Of a DNA stretch of 64,000 nucleotides, positions 9,209 through 17,589 are shown piece after piece. Below the pieces are notes generated by a model. The model ran no database searches. It saw nothing but the letters and a program-made list of their open reading frames with translations, and had not been told where the DNA came from. The position numbers were made by a program, and so were the translations under genes. Origin of the DNA: Stappia taiwanensis (GTDB lineage Bacteria > Pseudomonadota > Alphaproteobacteria > Rhizobiales > Stappiaceae); NCBI RefSeq assembly GCF_014635285.1, contig NZ_BMCR01000002.1, forward strand, positions 682,001 through 746,000, read 5' to 3'. The stretch's first letter is position 1. The number at the start of each line of letters is the position of its first letter.

Positions 9209-9228
9209 TTGTCTAGTTCTATAGACAA
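9209..9228. promoter_or_regulatory. Inverted repeat, candidate PhnF operator
   Basis: A perfect inverted repeat TTGTCTA-N6-TAGACAA lies in the phnG-phnF divergent promoter region, about 105 bases from either start codon. HutC/UTRA-type GntR repressors usually bind such palindromes, so it is a natural site for autoregulated PhnF repression of the operon. Binding is inferred from position and symmetry only. Confidence 0.55.
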
Positions 9229-9257
9229 CCAACATTGCGGTAATGTAGTCTCTCCTT

Positions 9258-9275
9258 GTGACACTGTCATGACCT
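9258..9275 (-). promoter_or_regulatory. Candidate Pho box
   Basis: On the minus strand the sequence AGGTCATGACAGTGTCAC has two 7-base units at 11-base spacing (AGGTCAT and GTGTCAC), matching the CTGTCAT-type PhoB half-site at 5 of 7 and 6 of 7 positions. It is oriented towards phnG. PhoB activation of phn operons under phosphate limitation is well established, but this site is imperfect. Confidence 0.35.
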
Positions 9276-9334
9276 TTTGCGACAGGGCGGGCACTGATCG
9301 GCGATCCGCTCGCCAGTGGAGAGAAGACCCATCC

Positions 9335-10075
9335 ATGAGCAGCCTTGAACGACGCACCGGCATCGCGCTCTGGCGCCAGATCGCCGATGACATTCGCGCG
9401 GCGATTGGCAACGGTGCCTATGAGGACACCGGCAAGCTGCCGACGGAAGCGGCCCTGGCCACCCAGTTCGGCGTCAACCGGCACACGGTCCGCGCCGCCC
9501 TTGCCGCCCTTGCCCGCGATGGCATGATCGACACAACACAAGGGCGCGGCAGCTTCGTCGTCGCCCGCAAGCGCCTGAGCTATCCCATCGGTCCGCGCAC
9601 CCGGTTTTCCGCCGGGCTTGAGGGGCAGGTCGCGCGCACCCGCTCCCGTGGGCTGGAAAGCCGGATCGAACCGGCATCCGCGCCGGTTGCCGAGGCGCTC
9701 CACCTTGCGCCGGATGCCCCGGTCTTGCGGCTGGACATGCTCGGCGAGGCCGATGGCACCCCGCTCTCGCGGGCAACCCACTGGTTCGAGGCAACCCGCT
9801 TCGCGCACCTGCCCGACCACTACCGGGCGTTCGGCTCGATCACCCGGGCACTGGCGGCCTGTGGGGTGGAGGATTACGTGCGGCTGTTCACCGATATCAC
9901 CGCCGCCCCGGCCAGCGCCGCCGACCGGCAGGATCTCGACCTGGAGCCCGGCGCCGTCGTGCTGCTGACCCTTTCGGTCAACGGCGAGGTTGGCGGCGGG
10001 CCGGTCCAGTACAGCCGCAGCCGCTTTGCCGCCGACAGGGTGACCCTCTCGGTCAGGATGCCCGGGGAGATCTAG
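9335..10075 (+). CDS. phnF: GntR/UTRA transcriptional regulator PhnF
   Basis: 246 residues. An N-terminal winged-helix GntR domain (residues 1-75, with LPTEAALATQFGVNRHTVRA as the helix-turn-helix) is followed by a UTRA ligand domain typical of the HutC subfamily. PhnF proteins repress phn operons and respond to a phosphonate-pathway ligand. The gene is divergent from phnG. The ATG at 9335 follows GGAGAGAAG; the frame is open 61 codons further upstream, but that extension would cover the operator and promoter. Confidence 0.92.
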   Translation: MSSLERRTGIALWRQIADDIRAAIGNGAYEDTGKLPTEAALATQFGVNRHTVRAALAALARDGMIDTTQGRGSFVVARKRLSYPIGPRTRFSAGLEGQVARTRSRGLESRIEPASAPVAEALHLAPDAPVLRLDMLGEADGTPLSRATHWFEATRFAHLPDHYRAFGSITRALAACGVEDYVRLFTDITAAPASAADRQDLDLEPGAVVLLTLSVNGEVGGGPVQYSRSRFAADRVTLSVRMPGEI

Positions 10076-10135
10076 AAACCAGACCCACCAGAAAACGACC
10101 GCCTCGAGGACAGCCCGTCGCAACGCGCGTTCCGG

Positions 10136-10252
10136 TCAGGGCTCGACAGCGGCAATCGTCTCGCGCACCGCCGCCTGCCACCCCTGAAAATAGGCGCTGC
10201 TCGCCCCGGCGGGCGGCAGGCAGACCAGCGTATGCACCGCCCCCACGCTCAT
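10136..10252 (-). pseudogene. N-terminal stub of a type II thioesterase
   Basis: A 38-codon frame beginning MSVGAVHTLVCLPPAGASSA and reading into YFQGWQ before a TGA. The LVCLPPAGASSAYFQGW pattern is the start of GrsT-like type II thioesterases that edit NRPS carrier domains (normally about 240 residues). Its ATG overlaps the stop of the upstream NRPS fragment (ATGA), the usual operon layout. The rest of the gene is gone: the frame ends 60 bases from the phnF stop, so the locus was cut when it came to lie next to phn. Confidence 0.65.
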
Positions 10253-12521
10253 TGGGCCGCCGCGCTCCCCGGCGGAGCCGATCCCGGCTGAGCCTCGCCA
10301 GCGTCCGTCGACAGAGCGGCGGCGAGCCCGGCAATGGTCGGCGTCTCGAAGATCTGCCGCAGCGCAATGCCGCTCCCAACCCGATCATTCAGCCGGGTGA
10401 CGATCTGGGCGGCGAGCAGCGACTGCCCGCCAAGCTCGAAGAAGTTGTCGTGAACGCCAAGCCCTTCCAGGTCCAGAACCTCCTGCCAGACCGCGGCAAC
10501 CTCCCGTTCCGCCGGAGACGGCACAGCGCAAATGCGGCAAGGGCCGATGACGCAGGCTGCTCCACAGCGAGGGCGGCAGGGTAACGGCGGTGATCCGCTC
10601 CCTCTCGAACAGATCGAGAAGCTCCTCGCCGGCCGGAAGCTGCGCGCGCGGCGCCAGCACCAGCGCTGCGCCGGACAACAGCGCCTCGAAGATTTCCCGC
10701 ACCGAGACATCAGGAGGAGAATTGCAGCACCCGGTCGCCGGGACCGAGGCCGAAGATTCCAATCGTCTGGGTGATCAGATTGGCAGCGCTCTGATGCTCG
10801 ATCATCACCCCCTTGGGCCGCCCGGTGGAGCCGGAGGTGTAAATCACATAGGCAAGGCTGCGCGGATGGCGGCAAAGGGCGAGATTTTCCGCGTCCCGCT
10901 CCGCCGCCCCCGGATCGTTGCCAAAATCCGCGCCAGTATCCGCGCCAAAATCGTCGCCCGGATCGACGCAAAGCACCGGCGGCCCCTCGGTGAACCGTGC
11001 GGCCAGCTCCGACTGGGTCACCACCAGCGCCGCTGCGCAATCCTCCAGCATGAAGGCGATCCGCCCGTCCGGATAGCGCGGGTCCAGCGCCAGATAGGCA
11101 TAGCCGGCCTTGAGAATTCCGAACACCACCACCGGCAGCTCCAGCGCCCCATCCACGCAGATGGCAATGATCGCGCCTTCAGGAAGATTGCGCGCCCGCA
11201 AGGCCCGTGCGAACCGGTTGGCCCGGGCATTCAGCTCAGAATAGCTCAGGAGCCGGTCGCCGGGCGTCTGCATCTGCAGGGTCAGATCGAATTTCGAGGT
11301 GCTGGTATTAACCGACCGTGCCGGCGCCTCGTAGCGCGGCGCATCCCTGGCGATGGTCGTGCCCTGGAAATCGAACATCGCCTGAAAGATCGGGTTGATG
11401 TTGGCGCTGCGCACCGGCTGCACCGTCTCGACGATCTTTTCAAACGGCAGATCCTCGTCGGTGAGCGCGGTCAAGGTGGTCTCGCGCACCGCCTGCACCG
11501 CCTCGCGGAACGTCATCTCGGAGCCGAGATCCGTCTTCAGGATCATGCTGTTGACGAAAAAGCCGATCAGCGGCTCGATGTCGGTGGTGGTGCGCGCCGC
11601 CGTCGGACAGCCGACGATCACCTCCCGCTTGTGGGTGTAGCGGAACAACAGCACCTTGAAGGCGGCGAGAAAGAGCATGAAGGGGGTCACGCCCCAGCGC
11701 CTGGCATGCTCGGCGAGCCGGCCGCTGGCCTCCGGGTCGAGCGCGAAGCTCTGGGCCGCCCCGGCGAAGGTCAGATGAGCCGGGCGCGGCCGGTCGGCCG
11801 GCAGCGGCAACACCAGATCGAGCCCGGCCAGCCGCTCTTTCCAGACCGCCAGCCGCCGCTGGACCCGCTCCCCGGACAATTCCGCCCGCTGCCGCGCCGC
11901 ATAGGCGACGTAGCTGATCGGCAGATCCGGCAGGGCCGGCCTCGCCCCGCTTTTCAGCGCCTGATAGGCCGCCGTGAACTCGCGCTGGAACACCCCGATC
12001 GACCAGCCGTCGGAAACGATGTGGTGAATGCAATAGACGGGATAGGCGTCCCGCCCTCCGCGCCGCAGCAGAGCCGCCCGCATCAAGGGCGCCTCGGAAA
12101 GATCGAACGTCCGGTCGCCGATGGCCTTCAGCGCCTGGAACAATTCGCCGTTGAAGGCGTCATCGGGCAGTGTCTCGGCAAAGGTCCGGGTGTCCAGCTC
12201 GATCGACGCATCGGCAACCACCTCCTGATACGGCTTGCCATTCACCGCCACGAAGCGGGTGCGGATCGTCTCGTGTCGCCCGGCGATGATCTCGATGGCC
12301 GCGCGCACCAGATCCTCCGGCGCCGCATCGGGGATCGGCAGATAGGCCGGAAGATTGTAGAGCGGCGAGTTCGGATTGTAGCGGTCGAGAAACCACAGCC
12401 GCTCCTGGGCAAAGGACAAGGGCCGCAGCCCCCGCGCCGCTGCCTGCTCTGGCTGCTCTGGCCGCCCTGACGGCTCTGGCCTCTCCGGCCCCTCCCCTTG
12501 GGTGACGGCGCCCTCGCTCAT
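10249..12521 (-). pseudogene. Decayed NRPS module (condensation, broken adenylation, carrier)
   Basis: The first frame (12521-10710, 603 residues) holds a condensation domain with intact HHIVSDG (residues 166-172). It then passes abruptly at about residue 417 into an adenylation domain: the C-domain tail, C-A linker and A-domain N-terminus are missing, but the reading frame is kept. Core A3 (YTSGSTGRPKG, 561-571) is intact. A stop occurs at core A4, after VLQFSS. The homology continues in a second frame (DVSVREIFEALLSGAALVL) to AVSGG, where everything from A5 to A10 is missing. A third frame then supplies a carrier domain with LGGQS as the phosphopantetheine site. Three frames and two deletions make this a dead gene. 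Confidence 0.85.
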
Positions 12522-12567
12522 TGGCGTTCCAATCCTGATTGCCCGCAGGTGGTGATATCGGCGGTAC

Positions 12568-13182
12568 TCAGCACATGCCGCCAGTCATGCCGGCGATGCC
12601 GGTCATCCCGCCAGCCATGGGGCCCGCCATGGATCCGCTGGCGTACCAGGCCCGCAAGCCGGCAACCTGTGCCCGGTCCTGCGCACTCAGATCCGCGGCC
12701 TCCACCACACCGAAGATCTCCTGCATCCGCCCGTCGTGGTCCTCCTGCAGGCTGGCCATCTCCCGGCTGTAGCCGGCGCGGATCTCCGCCTCGCTGGCGA
12801 GATACGCCGCATAGGCATCGCTGGCGGCCGGATCGAGTACGGTCAGATTGCACAAGGTGGTTTGCAGCTTCCAATAGGCCGCCTTCGCCGCCACCAGCTC
12901 CGGCAACGGCATCGCCTCGCCGCTCTGGCTCGCCGCCATCCGGCTGGCCTGCGCCCGCTGAAACGCCTCGAACATCTCGCGCTGCAGCACGTTGGTGCGC
13001 TCGGCAATGGCGGCATTCATCTGCGCATGTGGCGCCGCCAGCGCGTCATTGGCCTTGGCGCATAGCTCATGCGCCCCGCGCATCATCTCCGAACCGGCCC
13101 GGTGCAACTCAACCTGAACCCGCGCGCAATCGAAGGGGGCAGATGCGGCGGCCGCCGCATCCGCCTGCCCGCCCGGCAGCAC
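12568..13182 (-). CDS. Unknown Ala/Met-rich protein, N-terminus probably damaged
   Basis: 204 residues from a GTG; not recognised. It is largely helical and Ala-rich, with three cysteines in the first two thirds, and ends in a Met/Gly-rich tail (SMAGPMAGGMTGIAGMTGGMC). The frame stays open upstream to about 13290 without an ATG and reads EEILKDIGPRRGNG before the GTG, which looks coding. In a neighbouring frame a hydrophobic run FWVASLFMILLAS ends at a stop at 13244. A secreted protein whose signal peptide was separated by a frameshift is one reading; the GTG start is only the default. Confidence 0.45.
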   Translation of the reverse strand: MLPGGQADAAAAASAPFDCARVQVELHRAGSEMMRGAHELCAKANDALAAPHAQMNAAIAERTNVLQREMFEAFQRAQASRMAASQSGEAMPLPELVAAKAAYWKLQTTLCNLTVLDPAASDAYAAYLASEAEIRAGYSREMASLQEDHDGRMQEIFGVVEAADLSAQDRAQVAGLRAWYASGSMAGPMAGGMTGIAGMTGGMC

Positions 13183-13570
13183 CGGCTCGGCGCGGCCATT
13201 GCCCCGGCGCGGGCCGATATCCTTGAGGATCTCCTCCGCGCCGCTACGGCAATTGCGAGATTTGAAGGGCCGAATCCGATGCCAACAAGATCATGAACAG
13301 GCTAGCCACCCAGAATTTCCATATCGCCCCCCGAATGAAAACATTATTTCATTGAGTGGTGATTTTCAGAAATTAGCCTTTTCAGCTTACAAGCCAGGAT
13401 TTATACCTCAAATAGTATTTTTTACAAAAACACCCCCGAGTTACATTTACCTTCCTTACGCAGCGCAGCCTTCAGGCGCCGCACCATGCGGGTGACGGCA
13501 GTCGCGCCCCTTGCAATTTCATCATATGATCATAAATTATGTTCCATATGATCCATGAACGAGGCTTGTG
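13183..13570. other. AT-rich intergenic region
   Basis: About 390 bases without a supported gene. The first 110 bases may be the damaged 5' end of the preceding unknown gene. From about 13320 to 13560 the sequence is strikingly AT-rich against its surroundings, with several TTTT/AAAA runs. It ends in the direct repeats in front of the antitoxin gene. This base-composition dip may mark a junction of acquired DNA. Confidence 0.6.
13523..13553. promoter_or_regulatory. CATATGATC direct repeats, candidate antitoxin operator
   Basis: CATATGATC occurs at 13523-13531 and 13545-13553, 22 bases apart (two helical turns). The first copy is embedded in a perfect palindrome ATCATATGAT. They lie directly before the antitoxin start, where type II toxin-antitoxin operons usually bind their own antitoxin. 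Function is inferred. Confidence 0.5.
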
Positions 13571-13984
13571 ATGCCCGCCTCCGCCCCCTTGCCACAGCCG
13601 GAGCGCATGGCGCCAATCCGGGACCGGGACCAGGTCGCCGCCATCGTCAAGGCGGTGGTACGCGCAACCGAGGCCTGGGGCCTGACCAACGCGGAGGGCG
13701 CGGCACTGTTCGATGTGCCCGTCGCCACCTGGAACCGGATGAAGGCGGAGAGCTTCAACGGCAACCTCGATCAGGACAAAGTGACCCGGGCCAGTCTGCT
13801 GATCGGCATCTACAAGGGCCTGCGCCTGCTGTTCAACGGCCCGCTGACCTTCGGCTGGGTGCGCACCGACAATGCCGGCCCGCTGTTCGGCGGCCGCAGC
13901 CCGGCGGAGATCATGATCCGCGGCGGCATCCCGGCGATGATGCAGGTGCGCCAGCATATCGATGCCCTGCGAGGTGGCAATTGA
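13571..13984 (+). CDS. Xre/MbcA/ParS-type antitoxin (DUF2384)
   Basis: 137 residues. An N-terminal Xre-like helical region (about residues 20-75; EAWGLTNAEGAALFDVPVATW) is followed by the DUF2384 toxin-binding domain (LLIGIYKGLRLLF to the end), including the NAGPLFGGRSPAEIM stretch. This is the antitoxin of a Xre-RES pair: it should block the RES active site with its C-terminus and repress the operon with its N-terminus. ATG 13571 follows GAGG at good spacing; a GTG one codon earlier is possible. Confidence 0.9.
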   Translation: MPASAPLPQPERMAPIRDRDQVAAIVKAVVRATEAWGLTNAEGAALFDVPVATWNRMKAESFNGNLDQDKVTRASLLIGIYKGLRLLFNGPLTFGWVRTDNAGPLFGGRSPAEIMIRGGIPAMMQVRQHIDALRGGN

Positions 13985-14685
13985 CCGACTGGCCGGACAT
14001 TCCGCAAACCGACTTCACCGACCCGGACACCATCCGCCTGATCGCCACCGCCCATATCGACGAGCCGGCCATGGCCCCGCTCGCGGACACGGCGGAGGAC
14101 TTGGCCGTGCTGGAGGCACTGGAAGGACTGACCTCACGCCGCCGTGTCCTGGCCATGCCGCTGCCCGCCGGCCTGCTGCCGGAGGAGCTTCTGACCGAGG
14201 CCCATGGCTATGGCTGGAGCTACATCAACGCCGCCTTCTGCTACACCCGCGCCACCGGCAACCGCTTCAACGGACCGGAGCGCGGCGCCTGGTACGCCAC
14301 CTTTGGCCCGAACGCCGGCCCCACGGCCCGGGCCGAGGTGGCCTGGCACCTGACCCGGGAGCTCGACGCGACCGAGGTCTATGACAATGTCACCTGTTAC
14401 CGGGAGCTCCATGCCGGCTTCACCACCCGGATGCATGACCTCAGGGGGCTTGCCGGCGCCCCCTTCCTCGGCGCCGATCCGGACACCGCCTATCCCGCCG
14501 GCCAGGTGCTGGCCCAGAACCTGCGCCAGACCGGCTCGGCGGGGGTGCTCTACCCGTCGGCGCGGGCAAGCCAGGGCCTGTGCCTTGCCGCCTTCCGTCC
14601 CAATCTGGTTCAGAACATTCGTCAGGGCGCGACCTGGTGCTTCACCTGGGCCGGCGAGCGGACCCCGGCCATGGACCGGATCTGA
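13981..14685 (+). CDS. RES-domain toxin (NAD+ phosphorylase type)
   Basis: About 234 residues from a TTG that overlaps the antitoxin stop (TTGA), implying translational coupling. The RES domain shows its Arg (R95 in RFNGPERG), Glu (E119 in ARAEVAWH) and Ser (S193 in YPSARASQG) in order. Characterised RES toxins destroy cellular NAD+, by phosphorolysis or hydrolysis. The TTG start is inferred from the overlap; the frame is also open further upstream across the antitoxin gene, which is overprinting. The key residues look intact, so the toxin is probably active. Confidence 0.88.
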   Translation: MTDWPDIPQTDFTDPDTIRLIATAHIDEPAMAPLADTAEDLAVLEALEGLTSRRRVLAMPLPAGLLPEELLTEAHGYGWSYINAAFCYTRATGNRFNGPERGAWYATFGPNAGPTARAEVAWHLTRELDATEVYDNVTCYRELHAGFTTRMHDLRGLAGAPFLGADPDTAYPAGQVLAQNLRQTGSAGVLYPSARASQGLCLAAFRPNLVQNIRQGATWCFTWAGERTPAMDRI

Positions 14686-14701
14686 CGCCATTCGCGCCCA
14701 T

Positions 14702-16084
14702 CTACCCTGACCGCCCCACACCCGACAGGGTTTTGCGCAGAAAGCGCAGGAACCGGGGATCGCCCGCCCGGGCGATGTTGATCCGCAGGCCCGGCCGGTG
14801 CCCCGCCTCATCGACGGCAAAGACCGTGCCCGGCGCCAGGAAAATGCTGTCACGAGCGGCGGCTTGCGCGAACTCCAGGTCGCTCCAGCCCTCGGGCAAT
14901 TGCAGATAGGTGTAATAGCCATGGCCCGGCGGGGCGAGGGTGGTGAGGCCCAGCCCGGCAAGGCCGGCGGCAAGCTGCCGCGCCGCCTCGTCGATCCGCC
15001 CCGCCACCCGTTTCAGGTGCTTCTGGTAGCGCCGGTTGTGGATCATGTCGGCGATCAGAAGCTCGGAAAAACGCGAACTGTTGACCACGGTGATCATCTT
15101 CAGCTCGGCCAGCTTGTCGACGATCTCCGGCGCCGCGGCGATATAGCCGGAGCGAAAACTCGCCGACAGGGTCTTGGAGAAGGTGCCAACGAAAATCACG
15201 TTGCGAAACTGGTCGAGCGCGGCGAGCCGCACCCCGCGCGCACCCGGCAGGTCGACGAACGGGTCATCATCGACCACGCGAAATCCGAAGGTCTCGGCCG
15301 CCTGCAGCACACCATGGGCGCAGGCCAGATCCATCGAACTGCCGGTCGGGTTCTGCGCCAGCGACTGGGTGAAGAACAGCGCCGGCCGCTCGCTCGCCGC
15401 CTTGGCACGCAGATCCTCCAGATCCGGACCATTGGCCAGCCGCCGCACCCCCACATAGCGCACCTGCGCGACCTTCAGCTTGGCGAACAGCGGATAGTAG
15501 CCCGGGTCATCCACCAGCACCGTGTCGCCGGGCGCCAGATAGCGCCGAACAATCAGGTCGAGCGCGTGATTCGCCCCGAAGGTGGTGACGATCTGCTCCG
15601 GATCGAGCGCGATGTTCTGCGCTCTGTGGCGCGCGGCGATCATGTCGCGCAGGCCACTGTACCCCTTCGGCGAGCCATAGCCGGAACTGTCGGCGATCGC
15701 CTCGGTGGAGGCGCCGAAGGTGCGCTTGGGCACCACCCCTTGCATCCACGAAGCCGGCGGACGCCCGTCGCCAACCCGCATTTCGTAGTTCTGATCGAGC
15801 TGGGCACGCAGCAGCGACACGCTGTCCACCGCATCCACCAGATGCCGGGGCGCGGCCTCGCCGCGCGCCTCCCGCCCCGCCGCCGCCACCGTGAACCCCG
15901 CCCCCTGGCGGGCGGTCACCAGACCGAGCGACACCAGCCGGTCATAGGCCTCCACGGCGGTGTTCTTGGACACGCCGAACTCCTCCGCCGCCCGGCGGAT
16001 CGACGGCAACCGCGCCCCGACCGGCAAGGCGCCCTCCTCAATCCGCCGCCGCAAATCCGCGACGATCCGCTCGGTTTTGGTCAT
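14702..16084 (-). CDS. MocR-family regulator (GntR HTH fused to aminotransferase-like domain)
   Basis: 460 residues. A GntR winged helix (residues 1-75; LPSIRRAAEEFGVSKNTAVEAY) is fused to a fold-type I aminotransferase domain. PLP-binding residues are in place: K304 in GTFSKTLS, Asp in VVDDDPF (272-274) and R434 in LRINIA. MocR regulators usually activate or repress a divergent target and themselves. Here the divergent gene is HMG-CoA reductase, so this protein probably controls mevalonate catabolism; the effector is unknown. It is convergent with the RES toxin gene, 16 bases away. Confidence 0.88.
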   Translation of the reverse strand: MTKTERIVADLRRRIEEGALPVGARLPSIRRAAEEFGVSKNTAVEAYDRLVSLGLVTARQGAGFTVAAAGREARGEAAPRHLVDAVDSVSLLRAQLDQNYEMRVGDGRPPASWMQGVVPKRTFGASTEAIADSSGYGSPKGYSGLRDMIAARHRAQNIALDPEQIVTTFGANHALDLIVRRYLAPGDTVLVDDPGYYPLFAKLKVAQVRYVGVRRLANGPDLEDLRAKAASERPALFFTQSLAQNPTGSSMDLACAHGVLQAAETFGFRVVDDDPFVDLPGARGVRLAALDQFRNVIFVGTFSKTLSASFRSGYIAAAPEIVDKLAELKMITVVNSSRFSELLIADMIHNRRYQKHLKRVAGRIDEAARQLAAGLAGLGLTTLAPPGHGYYTYLQLPEGWSDLEFAQAAARDSIFLAPGTVFAVDEAGHRPGLRINIARAGDPRFLRFLRKTLSGVGRSG

Positions 16085-16102
16085 TGCCGCCCCCTCCCGA
16101 CA

Positions 16103-16157
16103 AACTGTACCAATATTCGTACGAGTATGATTTGCTCAGAATGCCATGAACTGTACC
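16103..16157. promoter_or_regulatory. AACTGTACC direct repeats, candidate MocR operator
   Basis: AACTGTACC occurs twice in the same orientation (16103-16111 and 16149-16157), 46 bases apart, between the divergent MocR and mvaA genes. A short TACGAGTATGAT segment lies between them. MocR proteins typically bind direct repeats in such regions, which makes this the best candidate site. Confidence 0.45.
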
Positions 16158-16246
16158 TTTTCTCCAGCCGTCCCTCCGCCTAGGTGAGGAACCCAAAATC
16201 GGATCCGTCCGGATCCTGTTCCCATTCCGCGACCCGGAGCCTTTCC

Positions 16247-17548
16247 ATGACGGACACTCTTTCGCCCGCCCGCCGGATCAATTCGCGCCTGGAAGGCCTG
16301 CGCGCGCTGGAGCCGACCGGCCGCCTCGACCTCTTGGCCGAGACCACCGGGCTCGACGCCGATGCCAGGGCCGCCCTCGCCGGCAAGGGCGCGCTGCCGC
16401 TCGACCGGGCCAACGGCATGATCGAGAACGTCATCGGCACCTTCGAGCTGCCACTCGGCCTTGCCGCCAACTTCACCGTCAATGGCCGCGACTATCTGGT
16501 GCCGATGGCGGTCGAGGAGCCCTCCGTCGTCGCCGCCGCCTCCTACATGGCCAAGATCGCCCGGGGCTGCGGCGGGTTCACCACCTCCAGCGACCAGCCG
16601 ATCATGCGGGCGCAGATCCAGGCTCTCGGCCTCACCGATCCCCATGGCGCGCGCCAGCGCCTGCTGGCGGCGAGCGATGAACTGATCGCCATGGCCAATT
16701 CGCGCGACACGGTGCTGATCGGCCTTGGCGGCGGCTGCAAGCAGATCGAGATCGAGGTGTTCGAGACCTCGCCGGTCGGACCGATGGTGGTGCTGCACCT
16801 TCTGGTCGACGTGCGCGATGCCATGGGCGCCAACACGGTCAACACCATGGCCGAGATGATCGCGCCGCGCGTCGCCGAGATCACCGGCGGCAACGTCCGC
16901 CTGCGGATCCTGTCCAATCTCGCCGACCGCCGCCTTGCCCGGGCGAGCGTCACCCTCACCCCCGAGGCGCTGACCACCAAGAGCCTTTCCGGCGCCGACG
17001 TGGCGCGCGGCATGGTCGAGGCCTGCACCCTTGCCAAGATCGACCCCTACCGGGCGGCGACCCACAACAAGGGCATCATGAACGGCATCGACCCGGTGGT
17101 GGTCGCCACCGGCAACGACTGGCGGGCGATCGAGGCCGGCGCTCATGCCTGGGCGGCCCGCGATGGCCGCTACACCTCGCTGACCAACTGGGAGATCGCC
17201 GCCAACGGCAACCTGGTCGGCACCATCGAAATGCCAATGGCGCTCGGCCTCGTCGGCGGCGCCACCAAGACCCATCCGGCGGCGCAGGCGGCACTGAAGG
17301 TGCTGGGCGTCACCAGCGCCCAGGAACTGGCCGAGGTCACCGTGGCCGTTGGTCTCGCCCAGAACATGGCCGCGCTCAGGGCGCTGGCCACCGAAGGCAT
17401 CCAGAAGGGCCACATGACGCTTCATGCCCGCAACATCGCCATCATGGCCGGTGCGAAGGGCGAAGAGGTCGACCGGATCGCCAAGGCCCTTGCGGCGGCT
17501 GGCGATGTCAGCGTCGGCAAGGCGAAGGAACTGCTTGGCAACCAATAG
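16247..17548 (+). CDS. mvaA: Hydroxymethylglutaryl-CoA reductase, degradative (class II)
   Basis: 433 residues, closely matching the catabolic HMG-CoA reductase of Pseudomonas mevalonii as remembered. It oxidises mevalonate with CoA and two NAD+ to HMG-CoA. Visible motifs are [10 protein letters not shown] (60-69), [11 protein letters not shown] (191-201) and [16 protein letters not shown]. The catalytic residues by alignment to the P. mevalonii enzyme are E91, K275 (HNKGIMNG), D291 (GNDWRA) and H393 (LHARN). It lies upstream of the TRAP genes by about 40 bases. The ATG at 16247 matches the family N-terminus. Confidence 0.95.
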   Translation: MTDTLSPARRINSRLEGLRALEPTGRLDLLAETTGLDADARAALAGKGALPLDRANGMIENVIGTFELPLGLAANFTVNGRDYLVPMAVEEPSVVAAASYMAKIARGCGGFTTSSDQPIMRAQIQALGLTDPHGARQRLLAASDELIAMANSRDTVLIGLGGGCKQIEIEVFETSPVGPMVVLHLLVDVRDAMGANTVNTMAEMIAPRVAEITGGNVRLRILSNLADRRLARASVTLTPEALTTKSLSGADVARGMVEACTLAKIDPYRAATHNKGIMNGIDPVVVATGNDWRAIEAGAHAWAARDGRYTSLTNWEIAANGNLVGTIEMPMALGLVGGATKTHPAAQAALKVLGVTSAQELAEVTVAVGLAQNMAALRALATEGIQKGHMTLHARNIAIMAGAKGEEVDRIAKALAAAGDVSVGKAKELLGNQ

Positions 17549-17589
17549 CCGGCAGGACAAAAAACTTCATAAAAGGGAAGGAAACACCA

